Assembly: GCF_041021895.1 (NCBI RefSeq)
Contig: NZ_CP157428.1
Location: 930,001-994,000 of the forward strand
Length of the DNA: 64,000 nucleotides
Direction of reading: 5' to 3'
Origin: Acinetobacter sp. XH1741
GTDB lineage: Bacteria; Pseudomonadota; Gammaproteobacteria; Pseudomonadales; Moraxellaceae
Numbering within the stretch: position 1 is the stretch's first letter; each line of letters begins with the position of its first letter. Below are positions 8,417-17,666 of this stretch, piece after piece. The notes beneath the pieces are model-generated. The model did no database searches and was not told the DNA's origin. It saw nothing but the letters and a program-made list of their open reading frames with translations. The translations under genes and the position numbers were made by a program.

Positions 8417-10645
8417 CTAACTAAATTCTTGTGGGTCAACATCAATTGATAGTCTAAGTTGATGTTGTCTTGGTGCATGGACCAATTGAGCCCACCATTG
8501 TCTTAAGTAAAAATGTAGACGAGCACGGTCGGCAGATAAAATCACCATGTGGGCACGGTAGCGTCCAGCTTTACGTTCCATTGGCGCTGGAATCGGTCCC
8601 CAGATATCAACAATATCACCTGCAATTTGACGTAGTTGCTCGGCAGCTTCATTTAAAAATTGTAAGGTATAGTCACGATCTTTTGACTCAGCACGTATAA
8701 GTACGGCATAGCGATACGGCGGAAGCAATGCAACTTTACGTTCAGCCAACGTTTGTTTGGCAACAGCCCGATAATCTTTTTCAATGAGTGTGGTGAGTAA
8801 AGGGTGATCGGGTCTTAAAGTTTGCAAATAAACATGGCCTTTGTGTTCTCCACGACCTGCACGGCCAGCCACTTGTACAATGAGTTGAGCAGTACGCTCA
8901 GGTGCTCGAATATCAACACTCAGTAAACCTGCATCAATATCTAAAATAGCAACTAAAGTCACATGCGGAAAATGGTGACCCTTTGCCAACATTTGAGTAC
9001 CGAGCAAAATTGTGGGTTTGTTTTGATGAATACGATCATAAATTTTTTGCCAACTGCCCACACGACTTGTACTGTCACGATCGACCCGAATCACATCATG
9101 ATCCGGGAATAATTCTTGTAAGTGTTCTTCAACTTTGGCTGTTCCTGCACCTAAAGTTTTTAAACTCTTTTGCTGACACTCAGGACAGTGATCGGGTAGG
9201 CGATGAACCGTGCCGCAGTGGTGACAATGTAAATAAGAATAAGGCTGAGTATGCAACGTAAAATGCGCATCACAATGTGGGCAATTTGCTTGCCATCCAC
9301 AGCTTTCACAAACCAGTACAGGTGCATAACCGCGTCGGTTTAAAAAGATTAAAACCTGTTCTTTTCTTGCTAGGGTATTTTTAATTTGCTCAATTAAAGG
9401 CTGGCTAATTCCATGCTGTTTTTTGACAATTTTAAGATCGATCAAATGCATTTTAGGTAAAAGCGCGTGGCCTGCACGCTGGTTAAGTTGCAGTGAAGTT
9501 AACTTACCAGTTTCCACCAAGTGATAGCTGTCGATGCTTGGAGTCGCTGAACCCAAAATAACAGGGCAGCTTTGTAAGTGGCCTCGGTACAGTGCGACAT
9601 CACGTGCATGATAACGGAAGCCTTCCTGCTGTTTATAAGACAGATCATGTTCTTCATCTAAAATGATGAGGCCCAAACGTGGCAGCGGTGTATAAATGGC
9701 TGAACGAGTGCCTAAAATAATAGAGGCTTTACCAGTTTGTGCCTGTTGCCATGCTTGGAGGCGTTTAGAGTCATTTAAGCCCGAATGCAATAAAGCAATA
9801 TCGCAGTTAAAACGAGACTTAAAGCGCGAAATAGTTTGAGGGGTTAAACCAATTTCAGGTACTAGTACTAGTACTTGCTTACCTTGCTTTAATACTTCAT
9901 GCATGATGTGCAGATAAACTTCAGTTTTACCACTTCCAGTTAAGCCATCTAGTAAAAATGCTTGGTATTGATGCTGTGCATTAATGACGTGCTGAGTTGC
10001 CTTCTTCTGATCATCATTTAGCGTAAGTGGCATTTGAGCCAATTGCACAGGTGCTGGGCTAAAATCATGAGGCTCAAGTGTACAGTCTATGAGTCCTTTC
10101 TTTTGCAGCGCTTTAAGCGTAGCCGTTTCTACACCACTTAAATTAAGAATATTTTCTGTAGTGCCCGCAGGATGCAATTTTAAAATCTGATAAGCATCTT
10201 GTTGCTTAATGGAACGCTTTAACAGGGCTTCTACATTGTCACAAGGAATGATTTTCCATAAATGAAACAATACATCCATTGGTTTACCCTGACGCAATAA
10301 CGCGGGTAGGGCCGTTTGCATGACCTCACCAATTGGAAATTGGTAATATTGTGCTGACCATGTCAATAAACTTAAAACTTGTTCATCTAAAATAGGTTCA
10401 TCATCTAAAAGTTCAGAAATGGCTTTAAGCTGAAAGTTGCCTGTAAATGATTCTTGTGGGTCAACTTTTTCAGTAATGATACCAATCAGGTTTTGCCGTC
10501 CAAATGAAATAGCGACGCGTGAACCTACCTGAGCTCGTTCATATTGTGCTTTGGTGAGTGTATAGTCAAAAGTGTCGTACAGATGCACAGGTACGGCAAC
10601 ACGCACACGATAAACAATAGAATCAGGTTTTGGCGTTATGGTCAT
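8417..10645 (-). CDS. priA: Primosomal replication restart helicase PriA
   Basis: 3'-to-5' DNA helicase that reloads the replisome at stalled forks. The 742 residues contain the N-terminal 3'-DNA-binding domain, helicase core with Walker A (GLTGSGKTE, about 235) and DEAH-type Walker B (LDEEHD), a zinc-binding insert of paired cysteines (CESC, CPHC, CHHC, CPEC, about 448-490), and the C-terminal helicase domain with the QVAGRAGRG motif VI. Alone on the minus strand, divergent from gspF. Confidence 0.97.
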   Translation of the reverse strand: MTITPKPDSIVYRVRVAVPVHLYDTFDYTLTKAQYERAQVGSRVAISFGRQNLIGIITEKVDPQESFTGNFQLKAISELLDDEPILDEQVLSLLTWSAQYYQFPIGEVMQTALPALLRQGKPMDVLFHLWKIIPCDNVEALLKRSIKQQDAYQILKLHPAGTTENILNLSGVETATLKALQKKGLIDCTLEPHDFSPAPVQLAQMPLTLNDDQKKATQHVINAQHQYQAFLLDGLTGSGKTEVYLHIMHEVLKQGKQVLVLVPEIGLTPQTISRFKSRFNCDIALLHSGLNDSKRLQAWQQAQTGKASIILGTRSAIYTPLPRLGLIILDEEHDLSYKQQEGFRYHARDVALYRGHLQSCPVILGSATPSIDSYHLVETGKLTSLQLNQRAGHALLPKMHLIDLKIVKKQHGISQPLIEQIKNTLARKEQVLIFLNRRGYAPVLVCESCGWQANCPHCDAHFTLHTQPYSYLHCHHCGTVHRLPDHCPECQQKSLKTLGAGTAKVEEHLQELFPDHDVIRVDRDSTSRVGSWQKIYDRIHQNKPTILLGTQMLAKGHHFPHVTLVAILDIDAGLLSVDIRAPERTAQLIVQVAGRAGRGEHKGHVYLQTLRPDHPLLTTLIEKDYRAVAKQTLAERKVALLPPYRYAVLIRAESKDRDYTLQFLNEAAEQLRQIAGDIVDIWGPIPAPMERKAGRYRAHMVILSADRARLHFYLRQWWAQLVHAPRQHQLRLSIDVDPQEFS

Positions 10646-10793
10646 AGAGGCTCATTTCGTCAATTTTAAAAAACGGCGTAGCGTCGTGAAGAGGACTTGG
10701 GTATTCTACACAGGCTATAGAATGAATATGAATGATTGCGTAGCATAGATGCAACAGCAGCGACTATTATTTTTGGAAAATTAGAACATTATC

Positions 10794-11999
10794 ATGCCTG
10801 CATATCAATTTACTGCTATTGATGCTTCAGGGAAGCAGCAAAAGGGGGTGCTTGAAGGAGATTCAGCACGTCAGATTCGCCAACAATTACGCGATAAAGC
10901 ATGGACCCCTATTAGCGTTGATCCTGTTGAACAAAAAGATAAACATCAAAGCCAAGGATTGTTCCAAAAAAAGTTTAGCGCTTATGACTTGGCACTTATG
11001 ACCAGACAACTGTCAGTTTTGGTCGCAGCAGCAATTCCATTAGAAGAAGCCTTACGCGCCGTGAGCAAGCAAAGTGAAAAAGCGCATGTGCAAAATTTAT
11101 TACTTTCAGTCCGCTCAAGAGTATTGGAAGGACATTCATTGGCGCAAGGCATGCAACAATCAGGACGATTCCCTGACCTTTATATTGCAACGGTTGCCGC
11201 AGGTGAGCGCTCGGGACATCTAGATCTGATTTTAGATCAGTTGTCTGATTACACCGAAAACCGTTTTGCCATGCAAAAGAAAGTACAAGGTGCCATGATT
11301 TACCCCATCATTTTAATGCTGATGTCATTTGGTATTGTGATGGGTTTAATGACTTATGTTGTACCCGAGATTGTAAAAACTTTCGATCAAAGCAAAGATG
11401 CATTGCCGTGGATTACCGTTGCTTTAATGAAAGCCAGTGATTTTATTCGCCATGCATGGGTGTTTATTATCCTTTTTGCAGTTGTAGGTATTGTGGCATT
11501 TGTTCGTTTTCTCAAAACAACCGCCGGACATTATGCTTTTGATCGCTTAACACTCAAATTGCCATTATTCGGTAAACTATCACGTGGTATTAATTCTGCA
11601 CGTTTTGCCAGTACCTTATCTATTTTGACTCGTTCAGGTGTACCGTTAGTCGACGCTTTAAAAATTGGAGCGGCAGTTACCAATAACTGGGTCATACGCG
11701 ATTCAATTGCTCATGCTGCTGAACGCGTCACAGAAGGTGGAAGCTTGGGGACACAACTAGAGCGTAGTGGTTATTTCCCACCAATGATGGTACAAATGAT
11801 TCGAAGTGGAGAGGCATCTGGTGAGCTTGACCGGATGTTAGAACGTGCTTCGACCATGCAAGACCGTGAGGTTACGACATTTATTTCAACCTTATTGGCA
11901 TTACTTGAACCGCTAATGCTAGTTTTAATGGCAAGCATTGTACTGGTTATTGTAATTGCGGTTATGCTGCCAATCGTAAATATGAACAATATGATTTAA
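10794..11999 (+). CDS. gspF: Type II secretion inner-membrane protein GspF
   Basis: Polytopic inner-membrane platform protein of the type II secretion system, linking the GspE ATPase to pseudopilus assembly. The 401 residues contain two T2SSF repeats (about 70-193 and 273-395), each ending at hydrophobic helices. The typical GspF family motif VAAGERSGHLD occurs after the first repeat and its counterpart MIRSGEASGELD in the second. gspG follows after 20 bases or less, so the two are co-transcribed; other gsp genes are not in the window, in keeping with dispersed T2SS loci in Acinetobacter. Confidence 0.95.
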   Translation: MPAYQFTAIDASGKQQKGVLEGDSARQIRQQLRDKAWTPISVDPVEQKDKHQSQGLFQKKFSAYDLALMTRQLSVLVAAAIPLEEALRAVSKQSEKAHVQNLLLSVRSRVLEGHSLAQGMQQSGRFPDLYIATVAAGERSGHLDLILDQLSDYTENRFAMQKKVQGAMIYPIILMLMSFGIVMGLMTYVVPEIVKTFDQSKDALPWITVALMKASDFIRHAWVFIILFAVVGIVAFVRFLKTTAGHYAFDRLTLKLPLFGKLSRGINSARFASTLSILTRSGVPLVDALKIGAAVTNNWVIRDSIAHAAERVTEGGSLGTQLERSGYFPPMMVQMIRSGEASGELDRMLERASTMQDREVTTFISTLLALLEPLMLVLMASIVLVIVIAVMLPIVNMNNMI

Positions 12000-12019
12000 T
12001 AACTTTGATATCAGAGATA

Positions 12020-12607
12020 ATGATGAAGATGGTCATGAAAAAAAATGAGCACGTTAGGGATGCTCAACAAACCTCAAACGTAGCTTTGGAAAATGCACAA
12101 TCGTGCCACTCTGAGCATAGCTCTCCATCAGATGTTTGTTCCCCAAGTACAGCTTTCGGACTTGCGGCACGTTCGAGCGGTGTTCGAATGAAACGTGCTT
12201 CAGGTTTTACCCTTATTGAGGTCATGGTTGTTATTGTAATTTTAGGCGTGTTGGCTGCGTTGATCGTGCCGAATGTCATGGGCCGTAGTGAAAAAGCTAA
12301 AATCGATACGACTCAAATTACCTTGAAAGGTGTAGCAGGAGCTCTAGATCAATACAAGCTCGATAACGGCCATTTCCCAACTATGCAAGAAGGTGGTTTA
12401 GATGCACTTATTAACCAGCCAGCTACAGCAAAAAACTGGATGCCAGGTGGTTATGTGAAAGGTGGTTACCCTAAAGACAGTTGGAAAAATGACATCCAAT
12501 ATGTTGTACCTGGAAAAGATGGTCGTCCTTTTGATCTATATTCATTTGGTGCCGATGGTAAAGAAGGTGGTGAAGGTAACGACGCCGATATTTACTATCA
12601 ACCTTAA
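12020..12607 (+). CDS. gspG: Type II secretion major pseudopilin GspG, with long pre-sequence
   Basis: Major pseudopilin of the T2SS piston. The prepilin peptidase site is SGFTLIEV with cleavage after Gly, followed by the hydrophobic helix and a GspG body ending SFGADGKEGGEGNDADIYY with the Asp-rich calcium-binding loop. ATGs at 12020 and 12023 follow an AGAG ribosome site and put about 60 residues before the cleavage site; an internal ATG at 12188 would give a normal six-residue leader (MKRASG) but has a weak ribosome site. A TTG at 12005 is also in frame. The frame has no stop throughout the extension. The body is certain, the start is not. Confidence 0.85.
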   Translation: MMKMVMKKNEHVRDAQQTSNVALENAQSCHSEHSSPSDVCSPSTAFGLAARSSGVRMKRASGFTLIEVMVVIVILGVLAALIVPNVMGRSEKAKIDTTQITLKGVAGALDQYKLDNGHFPTMQEGGLDALINQPATAKNWMPGGYVKGGYPKDSWKNDIQYVVPGKDGRPFDLYSFGADGKEGGEGNDADIYYQP

Positions 12608-12870
12608 TTAAAATGTAGAGAGATTATCAGTTCGTTAAAAAATAAAATAATAATGCGAATTGATAATCTTTCTTAATCACAAAAATATAATAAGCTCTTG
12701 AAATTAAAATAATAAAGTTAATATCTGGATTTGAGATTTAAAATAAGAATTATTCCCATATTTAATAGTTACAAGAAAGTTAAAATATGTGAAAAAATAA
12801 GCTATATATTTAAATAAAAGATTTGCATAATAAATAAAAAGCACTTTATTTAATGAATAGGAGAGATTAA

Positions 12871-13215
12871 ATGAAAGCATTTCTCGTACTTGATGAGCTG
12901 AACCAGTTTCATTGGGCGATGCTTAAATCTGTCCTATTGATTTTGGCATTATTACCTATTGCTGAAGTTTCTTTAAAACTATGGCTAAGTACAGAAGGAA
13001 GTAGCCAAATTGTGATTGGCTTCTTTACACTCAGTATTGTGAGTGCATGGTTAATGGTGAGCTTCTTTACTGCATTAAAAGCAAGCGTCTGGCAGGCTAA
13101 ACAAATATCTTCTAAATATGAACACTTGCTCTTTAAAGCTTATCGCTATGTACCCATGGTCTTTTTATCGAGTTTAGTTGCCTATTTATCTTTGGAGCTA
13201 TCTATCGCTTTTTAA
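12871..13215 (+). CDS. Small membrane protein of unknown function
   Basis: 114 residues with three predicted membrane helices (about 17-37, 48-70 and 91-110) separated by short loops; the middle loop carries KASVWQAKQISSKYEH. GGAG-type ribosome site (aggagagatta) lies 8 bases before the ATG. I do not recognise a family. It sits after gspG beyond a 263-base AT-rich gap and shares a bidirectional terminator with the converging DUF2798 gene, so it is probably its own unit. Confidence 0.7.
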   Translation: MKAFLVLDELNQFHWAMLKSVLLILALLPIAEVSLKLWLSTEGSSQIVIGFFTLSIVSAWLMVSFFTALKASVWQAKQISSKYEHLLFKAYRYVPMVFLSSLVAYLSLELSIAF

Positions 13216-13242
13216 TGATATTTCAAAACCAAATTTTTAGAT

Positions 13243-13276
13243 AAAACGTAGACTCAAGATCTACGTTTTAATTTTT
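13243..13276. terminator. Bidirectional terminator between convergent small membrane genes
   Basis: AAAACGTAGA/TCTACGTTTT perfect 10-bp stem with a 7-nt loop, T-rich on the plus side and A-rich before it, located exactly between two convergent genes. Confidence 0.82.
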
Positions 13277-13536
13277 TAAACAGGGTGTACCAAAAGTGCA
13301 GTGATTTTACGAACAATAGGTAACACTAATAGTAGCGTTGGAAAAGCAATCAGCCAAGAAATTGCCCATGCAGACATCCATACATTTATAGAAAATTCTT
13401 CTAATCCTAAACTTCGTAAAGTACTGACCATGGAAACTACAAAAGTCATAATGATGGATAGCAGAAAAGGTAAAACTATAGCTGAATAGCGACTTGGAAG
13501 TTTCTTAAAATTATAGAAAGTTTTTGGGTTTTCCAT
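13276..13536 (-). CDS. DUF2798 small membrane protein
   Basis: 86 residues, two membrane helices (about 18-40 and 52-78). The N-terminus KLPSRYSAIVLPFLLSIIMT and the second helix with AWAISWLIAFPTLLLVLPIVRK match the DUF2798 family pattern as I know it. These are short inner-membrane proteins of unknown role, common in Acinetobacter and pseudomonads. Converges on the unknown small membrane gene at 12871 and has about 230 bases of free upstream DNA. Confidence 0.75.
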   Translation of the reverse strand: MENPKTFYNFKKLPSRYSAIVLPFLLSIIMTFVVSMVSTLRSLGLEEFSINVWMSAWAISWLIAFPTLLLVLPIVRKITALLVHPV

Positions 13537-13637
13537 TTAGACTCCGTAAACCAACAAACGCCCGTGCCATTCAAAATAAAAATATTTTGAACAAATAGCT
13601 CCAAGCCTTGTTGGAGGTATGTTGGAACGTTGATTGA

Positions 13638-13651
13638 CGTAAACGTTTACG
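13638..13651. promoter_or_regulatory. 14-bp perfect palindrome, candidate operator
   Basis: CGTAAACGTTTACG is a perfect inverted repeat in the divergent gap between the DUF2798 gene and the CsaA-like gene. It has the size of a repressor operator (LacI- or TetR-type), but no matching regulator is in the window. Confidence 0.35.
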
Positions 13652-13766
13652 GCTTTTGAATCAGCGGACTTAATTTAACATGAAATTTTCAAACAAAACA
13701 TTAATAATTTATTTTTTAATATTATATGTTTTTGATTTGAAAATTTAAAAATATGAGAAATACAAA

Positions 13767-14105
13767 GTGGAACAGATCGAGTGGAATGATTTTTTAAAAG
13801 TAGAACTTCGCGTTGGCAAAATTATTCAAGCTGAGGTTTTTGAAAAAGCGCGTAAACCTGCCTATATTTTGCATGTAGATTTTGGTGAAGAATTGGGTGT
13901 ACGTAAATCGAGTGCTCAGATTACTAAACTCTATCAGCCACAAGATTTGATTGGTAAGTTAGTGGTTGCGGTAGTAAATTTCCCTAAGAAACAAATCGGG
14001 CCTATTCAGTCAGAATGTTTAGTGACAGGGTTTCATAATGCAGATGGCGACATTGCACTTTGCATCCCAGAGTTTGAAGTTCCTCTGGGTACAAAGCTAT
14101 TGTAA
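13767..14105 (+). CDS. CsaA-like tRNA-binding protein
   Basis: 112-residue stand-alone tRNA-binding OB-fold (TRBD, as in the MetRS C-terminus and Bacillus CsaA). Visible signature: VELRVGKIIQAE near the N-terminus, GVRKSSAQITKLY in the middle and LVVAVVNFPKKQIGP, then a Glu-rich end. CsaA is described as having a chaperone or secretion-related role. The start is GTG at 13767 with a GAGA ribosome site about 8 bases upstream; no in-frame ATG would keep the conserved N-terminus. It ends 2 bases from the lnt stop (convergent). Confidence 0.85.
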   Translation: MEQIEWNDFLKVELRVGKIIQAEVFEKARKPAYILHVDFGEELGVRKSSAQITKLYQPQDLIGKLVVAVVNFPKKQIGPIQSECLVTGFHNADGDIALCIPEFEVPLGTKLL

Positions 14106-14106
14106 T

Positions 14107-15666
14107 TTAGCGACGTGATTTAAAAGACACGTCAACTTTACGTGGACGATAAACCCAACCTAAGACCAGCAGTAATACTGCAAATCCTAAAATTGGATAA
14201 TCACCTAAACGGTTATAGAGAGTTTGACCTTGCATGGCCGGTAAATCACCTCTCAAGACAAACTCTTTATCAATAGGTGCCTGTTCAGTGATATGACCAT
14301 TTTGATCGATAAACGCTGTTACACCAGTATTGGTTGCACGAATAAACCAGCGTCCATTTTCTTTCGCGCGCATTTGCACCATTTGTAAATGTTGCCATGG
14401 GCCAGCTGTTCCAGTGAACCAAGCATCATTAGATACCGTCACTAAGAAATCGCTATCTTCTGCATTACGTCGTGTCAGGTTTGGATACGCCACTTCATAG
14501 CAAATTGCAGCTGCAAGCGCATGTCCTTTAATCATGAGTGGTTTCTGGTTGCTTTCACCACGTGAAAAACCGCTCATGCTAATGTCGTTTTGCATAGCAG
14601 GTAGTACCCAAGCGAGTAAACCTGAAAGTGGAATATATTCACCAAACGGAACAAGACGCTGCTTTTTATAAAGACCACTTGCATCGCTGCCAGAAGCCAT
14701 AATGCTGTTGTAGTACAACGGGCTGCCAGCTTGATGTGATTTCTCAACATCCCAGTAAGGAATACCAGTTACCCATGCCGTATGGCTCTTTTTAGCTTGT
14801 GCATCCATTGCATCCAAAAACGGTTCAATATCGGTTTGGAAAAGTGGAATGGATGATTCAGGCCATACTATGAGGTCTCGGCCCCATTCGGACTGCGTTA
14901 AGCCTGCATAAATTTCTAATGTTCTGACTTGGTATTCAGTCAGCCATTTTAAATCTTGGGGAATATTGCCTTGAATCAGAGAAACGCTAAGCGGTTTAGC
15001 AGCCTTAGGTTGTACAAACTGGATAAAGGATGCTCCCCATGCGCCTAAAACTAATAGGGCAGCAGGGATAACCCAGAAAATACGCTTACGTAGAACTTCT
15101 ACTAAAGCACATGCTAATACAATAACTACGAAGGAAATTGCATAAATACCAAATAATGGCGCATAACCATCAAGTAAACGTTCGGTAAAAGCATAACCTA
15201 CAAATAGCCATGGGAAACCTGTAAATACCCAAGTTTTAGCCCACTCGAAAATTATCCAGAGTGGTGCAAAAGTCAGTGGTGTTTCAGGGAAGAAACGTCG
15301 ATAAACCCAGGTCTGAAATGCTGTAAATAAGCCCATCACAAGAGCCATCACAGCAATCATACATACACTTAGAAAAGCATTGGTGTCGCCGTAGACATGG
15401 ATAGAGGTATAGAGCCAGAAAGCGCCTACAGACCATAAACCAAAGCCATAACTCCAGCCAAGTGCAAAAGCTTGTTTAGCTGAGCGTTTATGCAATGTGG
15501 CATAAAGTAGGGCAGGAGACAAAATTGCCAACCACCACCAATAATAAGGTGCCAGTGCAAAACTGAACACGGCACCTGAAAATAAAGCAATGAGCAAGGG
15601 AAAAATAAAAGGAAGCTGTTTTTGTTGTTGCGAAGAATCTAACAGCTTTTCAAAGTATGCTCTCAT
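14107..15666 (-). CDS. lnt: Apolipoprotein N-acyltransferase
   Basis: Inner-membrane enzyme that adds the third acyl chain to lipoproteins. The 519 residues show about six N-terminal helices (to about 215), a periplasmic nitrilase-type domain with the catalytic triad Glu in WPESSIPLF, Lys in KKQRLVPFGEY and Cys in AAICYEVAYP, and a last helix near 490-510. It overlaps the 3' end of corC by 4 bases (translational coupling), the classical corC-lnt arrangement. Confidence 0.97.
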   Translation of the reverse strand: MRAYFEKLLDSSQQQKQLPFIFPLLIALFSGAVFSFALAPYYWWWLAILSPALLYATLHKRSAKQAFALGWSYGFGLWSVGAFWLYTSIHVYGDTNAFLSVCMIAVMALVMGLFTAFQTWVYRRFFPETPLTFAPLWIIFEWAKTWVFTGFPWLFVGYAFTERLLDGYAPLFGIYAISFVVIVLACALVEVLRKRIFWVIPAALLVLGAWGASFIQFVQPKAAKPLSVSLIQGNIPQDLKWLTEYQVRTLEIYAGLTQSEWGRDLIVWPESSIPLFQTDIEPFLDAMDAQAKKSHTAWVTGIPYWDVEKSHQAGSPLYYNSIMASGSDASGLYKKQRLVPFGEYIPLSGLLAWVLPAMQNDISMSGFSRGESNQKPLMIKGHALAAAICYEVAYPNLTRRNAEDSDFLVTVSNDAWFTGTAGPWQHLQMVQMRAKENGRWFIRATNTGVTAFIDQNGHITEQAPIDKEFVLRGDLPAMQGQTLYNRLGDYPILGFAVLLLVLGWVYRPRKVDVSFKSRR

Positions 15667-16502
15667 TGACGTACAGCTCGAATCAGATGAATAGTGCGGG
15701 CATCTGCTTCAACAATCGTAAATAACCATTTTCCAAGCTCAACAGTCTGACCTTGTAAATCACTGACTAAACCAATTTCTTGAAGCAATAAACCGCCGAC
15801 AGTTTCTACTTCATCGTCAGAAAAATCAGCATCTAAAACAGTGTTGAAATGTTCAATTGGTGTAAGTGCTTGCACCATCCAAGCATTCGCTACAGTGTGA
15901 TCGTTATCAGGAACAATATACTGTGCATCTTCATCAGCAGTATCGTGTTCATCTTCAATCTCACCAACAATCTCTTCAAGAATATCTTCAAGCGTGACAA
16001 TACCTGCTGTTGAACCATATTCATCAATTACAATGGCAATATGGGTCTGGGTATGTTTGAGCATACGAAGAACTTGATCTGAGCGCGCACTTTCAGGCAC
16101 AAATAGTGGCTGGCGCATAAGAGAGCGAATATCTACTTTGGTATTCGGTTCAGTCAAAAATGGAAGTAAATCTTTTGCCAGCAAAATACCGACAACATTA
16201 TCAGGTTGGTCAGCTGAGAAAACTGGAAAACGTGAGTGAGCAGACTCAACCAATATATGAAGAATATCGAGTAACTGATCATCTTCTTGCATACTGATCA
16301 TTGCTGTTCGTGGTGTCATGACTTCACGAATTTTGGTAGCTGGAAGGTCAAGAACGCCTTCAAGCATGGCAACAGTATCAGGTTCTAAAAAACGACGTGA
16401 ATTTTGGACTAGTTTTAATAATTCATCTCGGGTTTCGGGCGCTGTACCTAACCACTTTCGTAAGCCTCGCATTCCCCACGACGGACTCGGTTCCTCTTGC
16501 AT
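15663..16502 (-). CDS. corC: CorC/HlyC-type CBS-domain protein
   Basis: 279 residues: an N-terminal conserved segment, two CBS domains (about 55-115 and 125-180, with [11 protein letters not shown] and the second-half [20 protein letters not shown] motif), and a C-terminal CorC_HlyC (transporter-associated) domain from about 195. Family members modulate Mg2+/Co2+ transport. This version lacks the DUF21 membrane domain, so it is cytoplasmic. Directly upstream of lnt with a 4-base overlap. Confidence 0.92.
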   Translation of the reverse strand: MQEEPSPSWGMRGLRKWLGTAPETRDELLKLVQNSRRFLEPDTVAMLEGVLDLPATKIREVMTPRTAMISMQEDDQLLDILHILVESAHSRFPVFSADQPDNVVGILLAKDLLPFLTEPNTKVDIRSLMRQPLFVPESARSDQVLRMLKHTQTHIAIVIDEYGSTAGIVTLEDILEEIVGEIEDEHDTADEDAQYIVPDNDHTVANAWMVQALTPIEHFNTVLDADFSDDEVETVGGLLLQEIGLVSDLQGQTVELGKWLFTIVEADARTIHLIRAVRQ

Positions 16503-16686
16503 GATCTTTCCTAAAGACTCAATGTATCAAATGAATACACTGATCATACCGAAGAAAAGGCCCTTATGCATCTATAAAACAAAGTAAAAGACAAAACACA
16601 TATTGTTATGTAAACACCAGTTACAGTTCATAAGTCAGTGATCGGTTTATGCTAAAATGTGAAAATTCTATTTGTTCGAGTTTGTT

Positions 16687-16944
16687 ATGTCAGAACAACC
16701 CATTTCACCTACTGTACAACTTAATACGCGTGGTTTACGTTGTCCGGAACCTGTCATGATGTTGCATCAGGCCATCCGTAAATCTAAATCTGGAGACGTG
16801 GTTGAGGTCTTCGCAACAGACAATTCGACCTCATGGGATATTCCTAAATTTTGTATGCATTTAGGTCATGAATTGCTTTTGCAAGAAGAACGTTTAGATG
16901 AAAATGGTCATAAAGAATTTCATTACTTGGTGAAAAAGGGCTAA
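16687..16944 (+). CDS. tusA: TusA-family sulfur carrier protein
   Basis: Small sulfur-transfer protein, 85 aa. The family signature LNTRGLRCPEPVMM gives the persulfide Cys in CPEP (CPxP motif), followed by the two-helix, four-strand layout to EFHYLVKKG. TusA passes sulfur to TusBCD for tRNA 2-thiouridine. I place the start at ATG 16687, which has a GAG ribosome site 6 bases upstream, rather than at the upstream TTG 16672. No tusBCD nearby, so it could also be a TusA paralogue with another acceptor. Confidence 0.88.
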   Translation: MSEQPISPTVQLNTRGLRCPEPVMMLHQAIRKSKSGDVVEVFATDNSTSWDIPKFCMHLGHELLLQEERLDENGHKEFHYLVKKG

Positions 16945-17029
16945 AGCCAATGTCTTAAGCTTTAGCTCCATATTGTTGAATCTAATAAAAACTAAAACAA
17001 TCAATCCATCTCATTTTCAGGACATAAAA

Positions 17030-17557
17030 ATGAAAAGTACTCCTCTATGCTTGGGATTTACTATTTGTGCTTTGTTCAGTTCAATCGCATGCGCAAAAAC
17101 CTGTGAAATTCCTGTGCAAACTATGAATGTCGCAGGTCTAAGTGTTGGACAAAGTATTCGTGAGTTTCAAAAGCTTCACCCTACAGTGAAACAAGTGGTA
17201 TTAGGGGGAGATAGTTACCATTTAGAGTTTGCCGATGAGGTTGATCCTCAGATCAAAAAAACAGGCGTGACTTGGGTTGATCACATTGCTTATGATTTGG
17301 ATACTCAAGTGATCACTTCATTCAGTTTGAGTTTTCTTGATGGTCCTATGGCAAGTTATGAGACGGATTTAGATCTTTTTAAAGACAGAATTCTCAAAAA
17401 ATTTAAGGTTCCCCAAAAAGGCTGGGTACAAAAGAACAATAAATATATCTATCAATGTGATGATTACCGAATTGAGATTCATCAGGACTATGGTGCTGCA
17501 CATACAGCTATTGGACCAACAGTTATGGTCTTTAGTAAAAAATCGAAGATATTCTAA
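17030..17557 (+). CDS. Exported protein of unknown function
   Basis: 175 residues with a clear Sec signal peptide: KSTP start, hydrophobic core LCLGFTICALFSSIA and an ACA-K type cleavage site about residue 19-21. Mature part starts KTCEIPVQTMNVAGLSVGQS and ends with a second Cys (YQCDDYRIEI), so one disulfide in the periplasm is plausible. Start chosen at ATG 17030, which has an AGGA site 7 bases upstream; the longer frame from 16973 lacks one. Family not recognised. Followed by a strong terminator. Confidence 0.75.
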   Translation: MKSTPLCLGFTICALFSSIACAKTCEIPVQTMNVAGLSVGQSIREFQKLHPTVKQVVLGGDSYHLEFADEVDPQIKKTGVTWVDHIAYDLDTQVITSFSLSFLDGPMASYETDLDLFKDRILKKFKVPQKGWVQKNNKYIYQCDDYRIEIHQDYGAAHTAIGPTVMVFSKKSKIF

Positions 17558-17560
17558 TAA

Positions 17561-17592
17561 AAAAATTCCCCTCATTTGAGGGGAATTTTTAT
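17561..17592. terminator. Bidirectional terminator between exported protein and ETF-QO
   Basis: AAATTCCCCTC/GAGGGGAATTT perfect stem with T-runs on both strands; serves the exported-protein gene (plus) and the ETF-QO gene (minus). Confidence 0.92.
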
Positions 17593-17666
17593 AAGGAATT
17601 ACATATTTGGATATGAGACACGGCTAGCAAAGCAACGCTTTGCCGTGTCGCAAGGAATTACATATT
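17593..17666. repeat. 15-bp direct repeat flanking a strong hairpin at the ETF-QO 3' end
   Basis: AAGGAATTACATATT occurs at 17593-17607 and again at 17652-17666. On the minus strand both copies read YPNM followed by the TAA stop; the second one is the real end of the ETF-QO gene. Between them, 17617-17649 folds into GACACGG/CCGTGTC plus CAAAGC/GCTTTG with a 4-nt bulge and a 3-nt loop. Confidence 0.8.
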
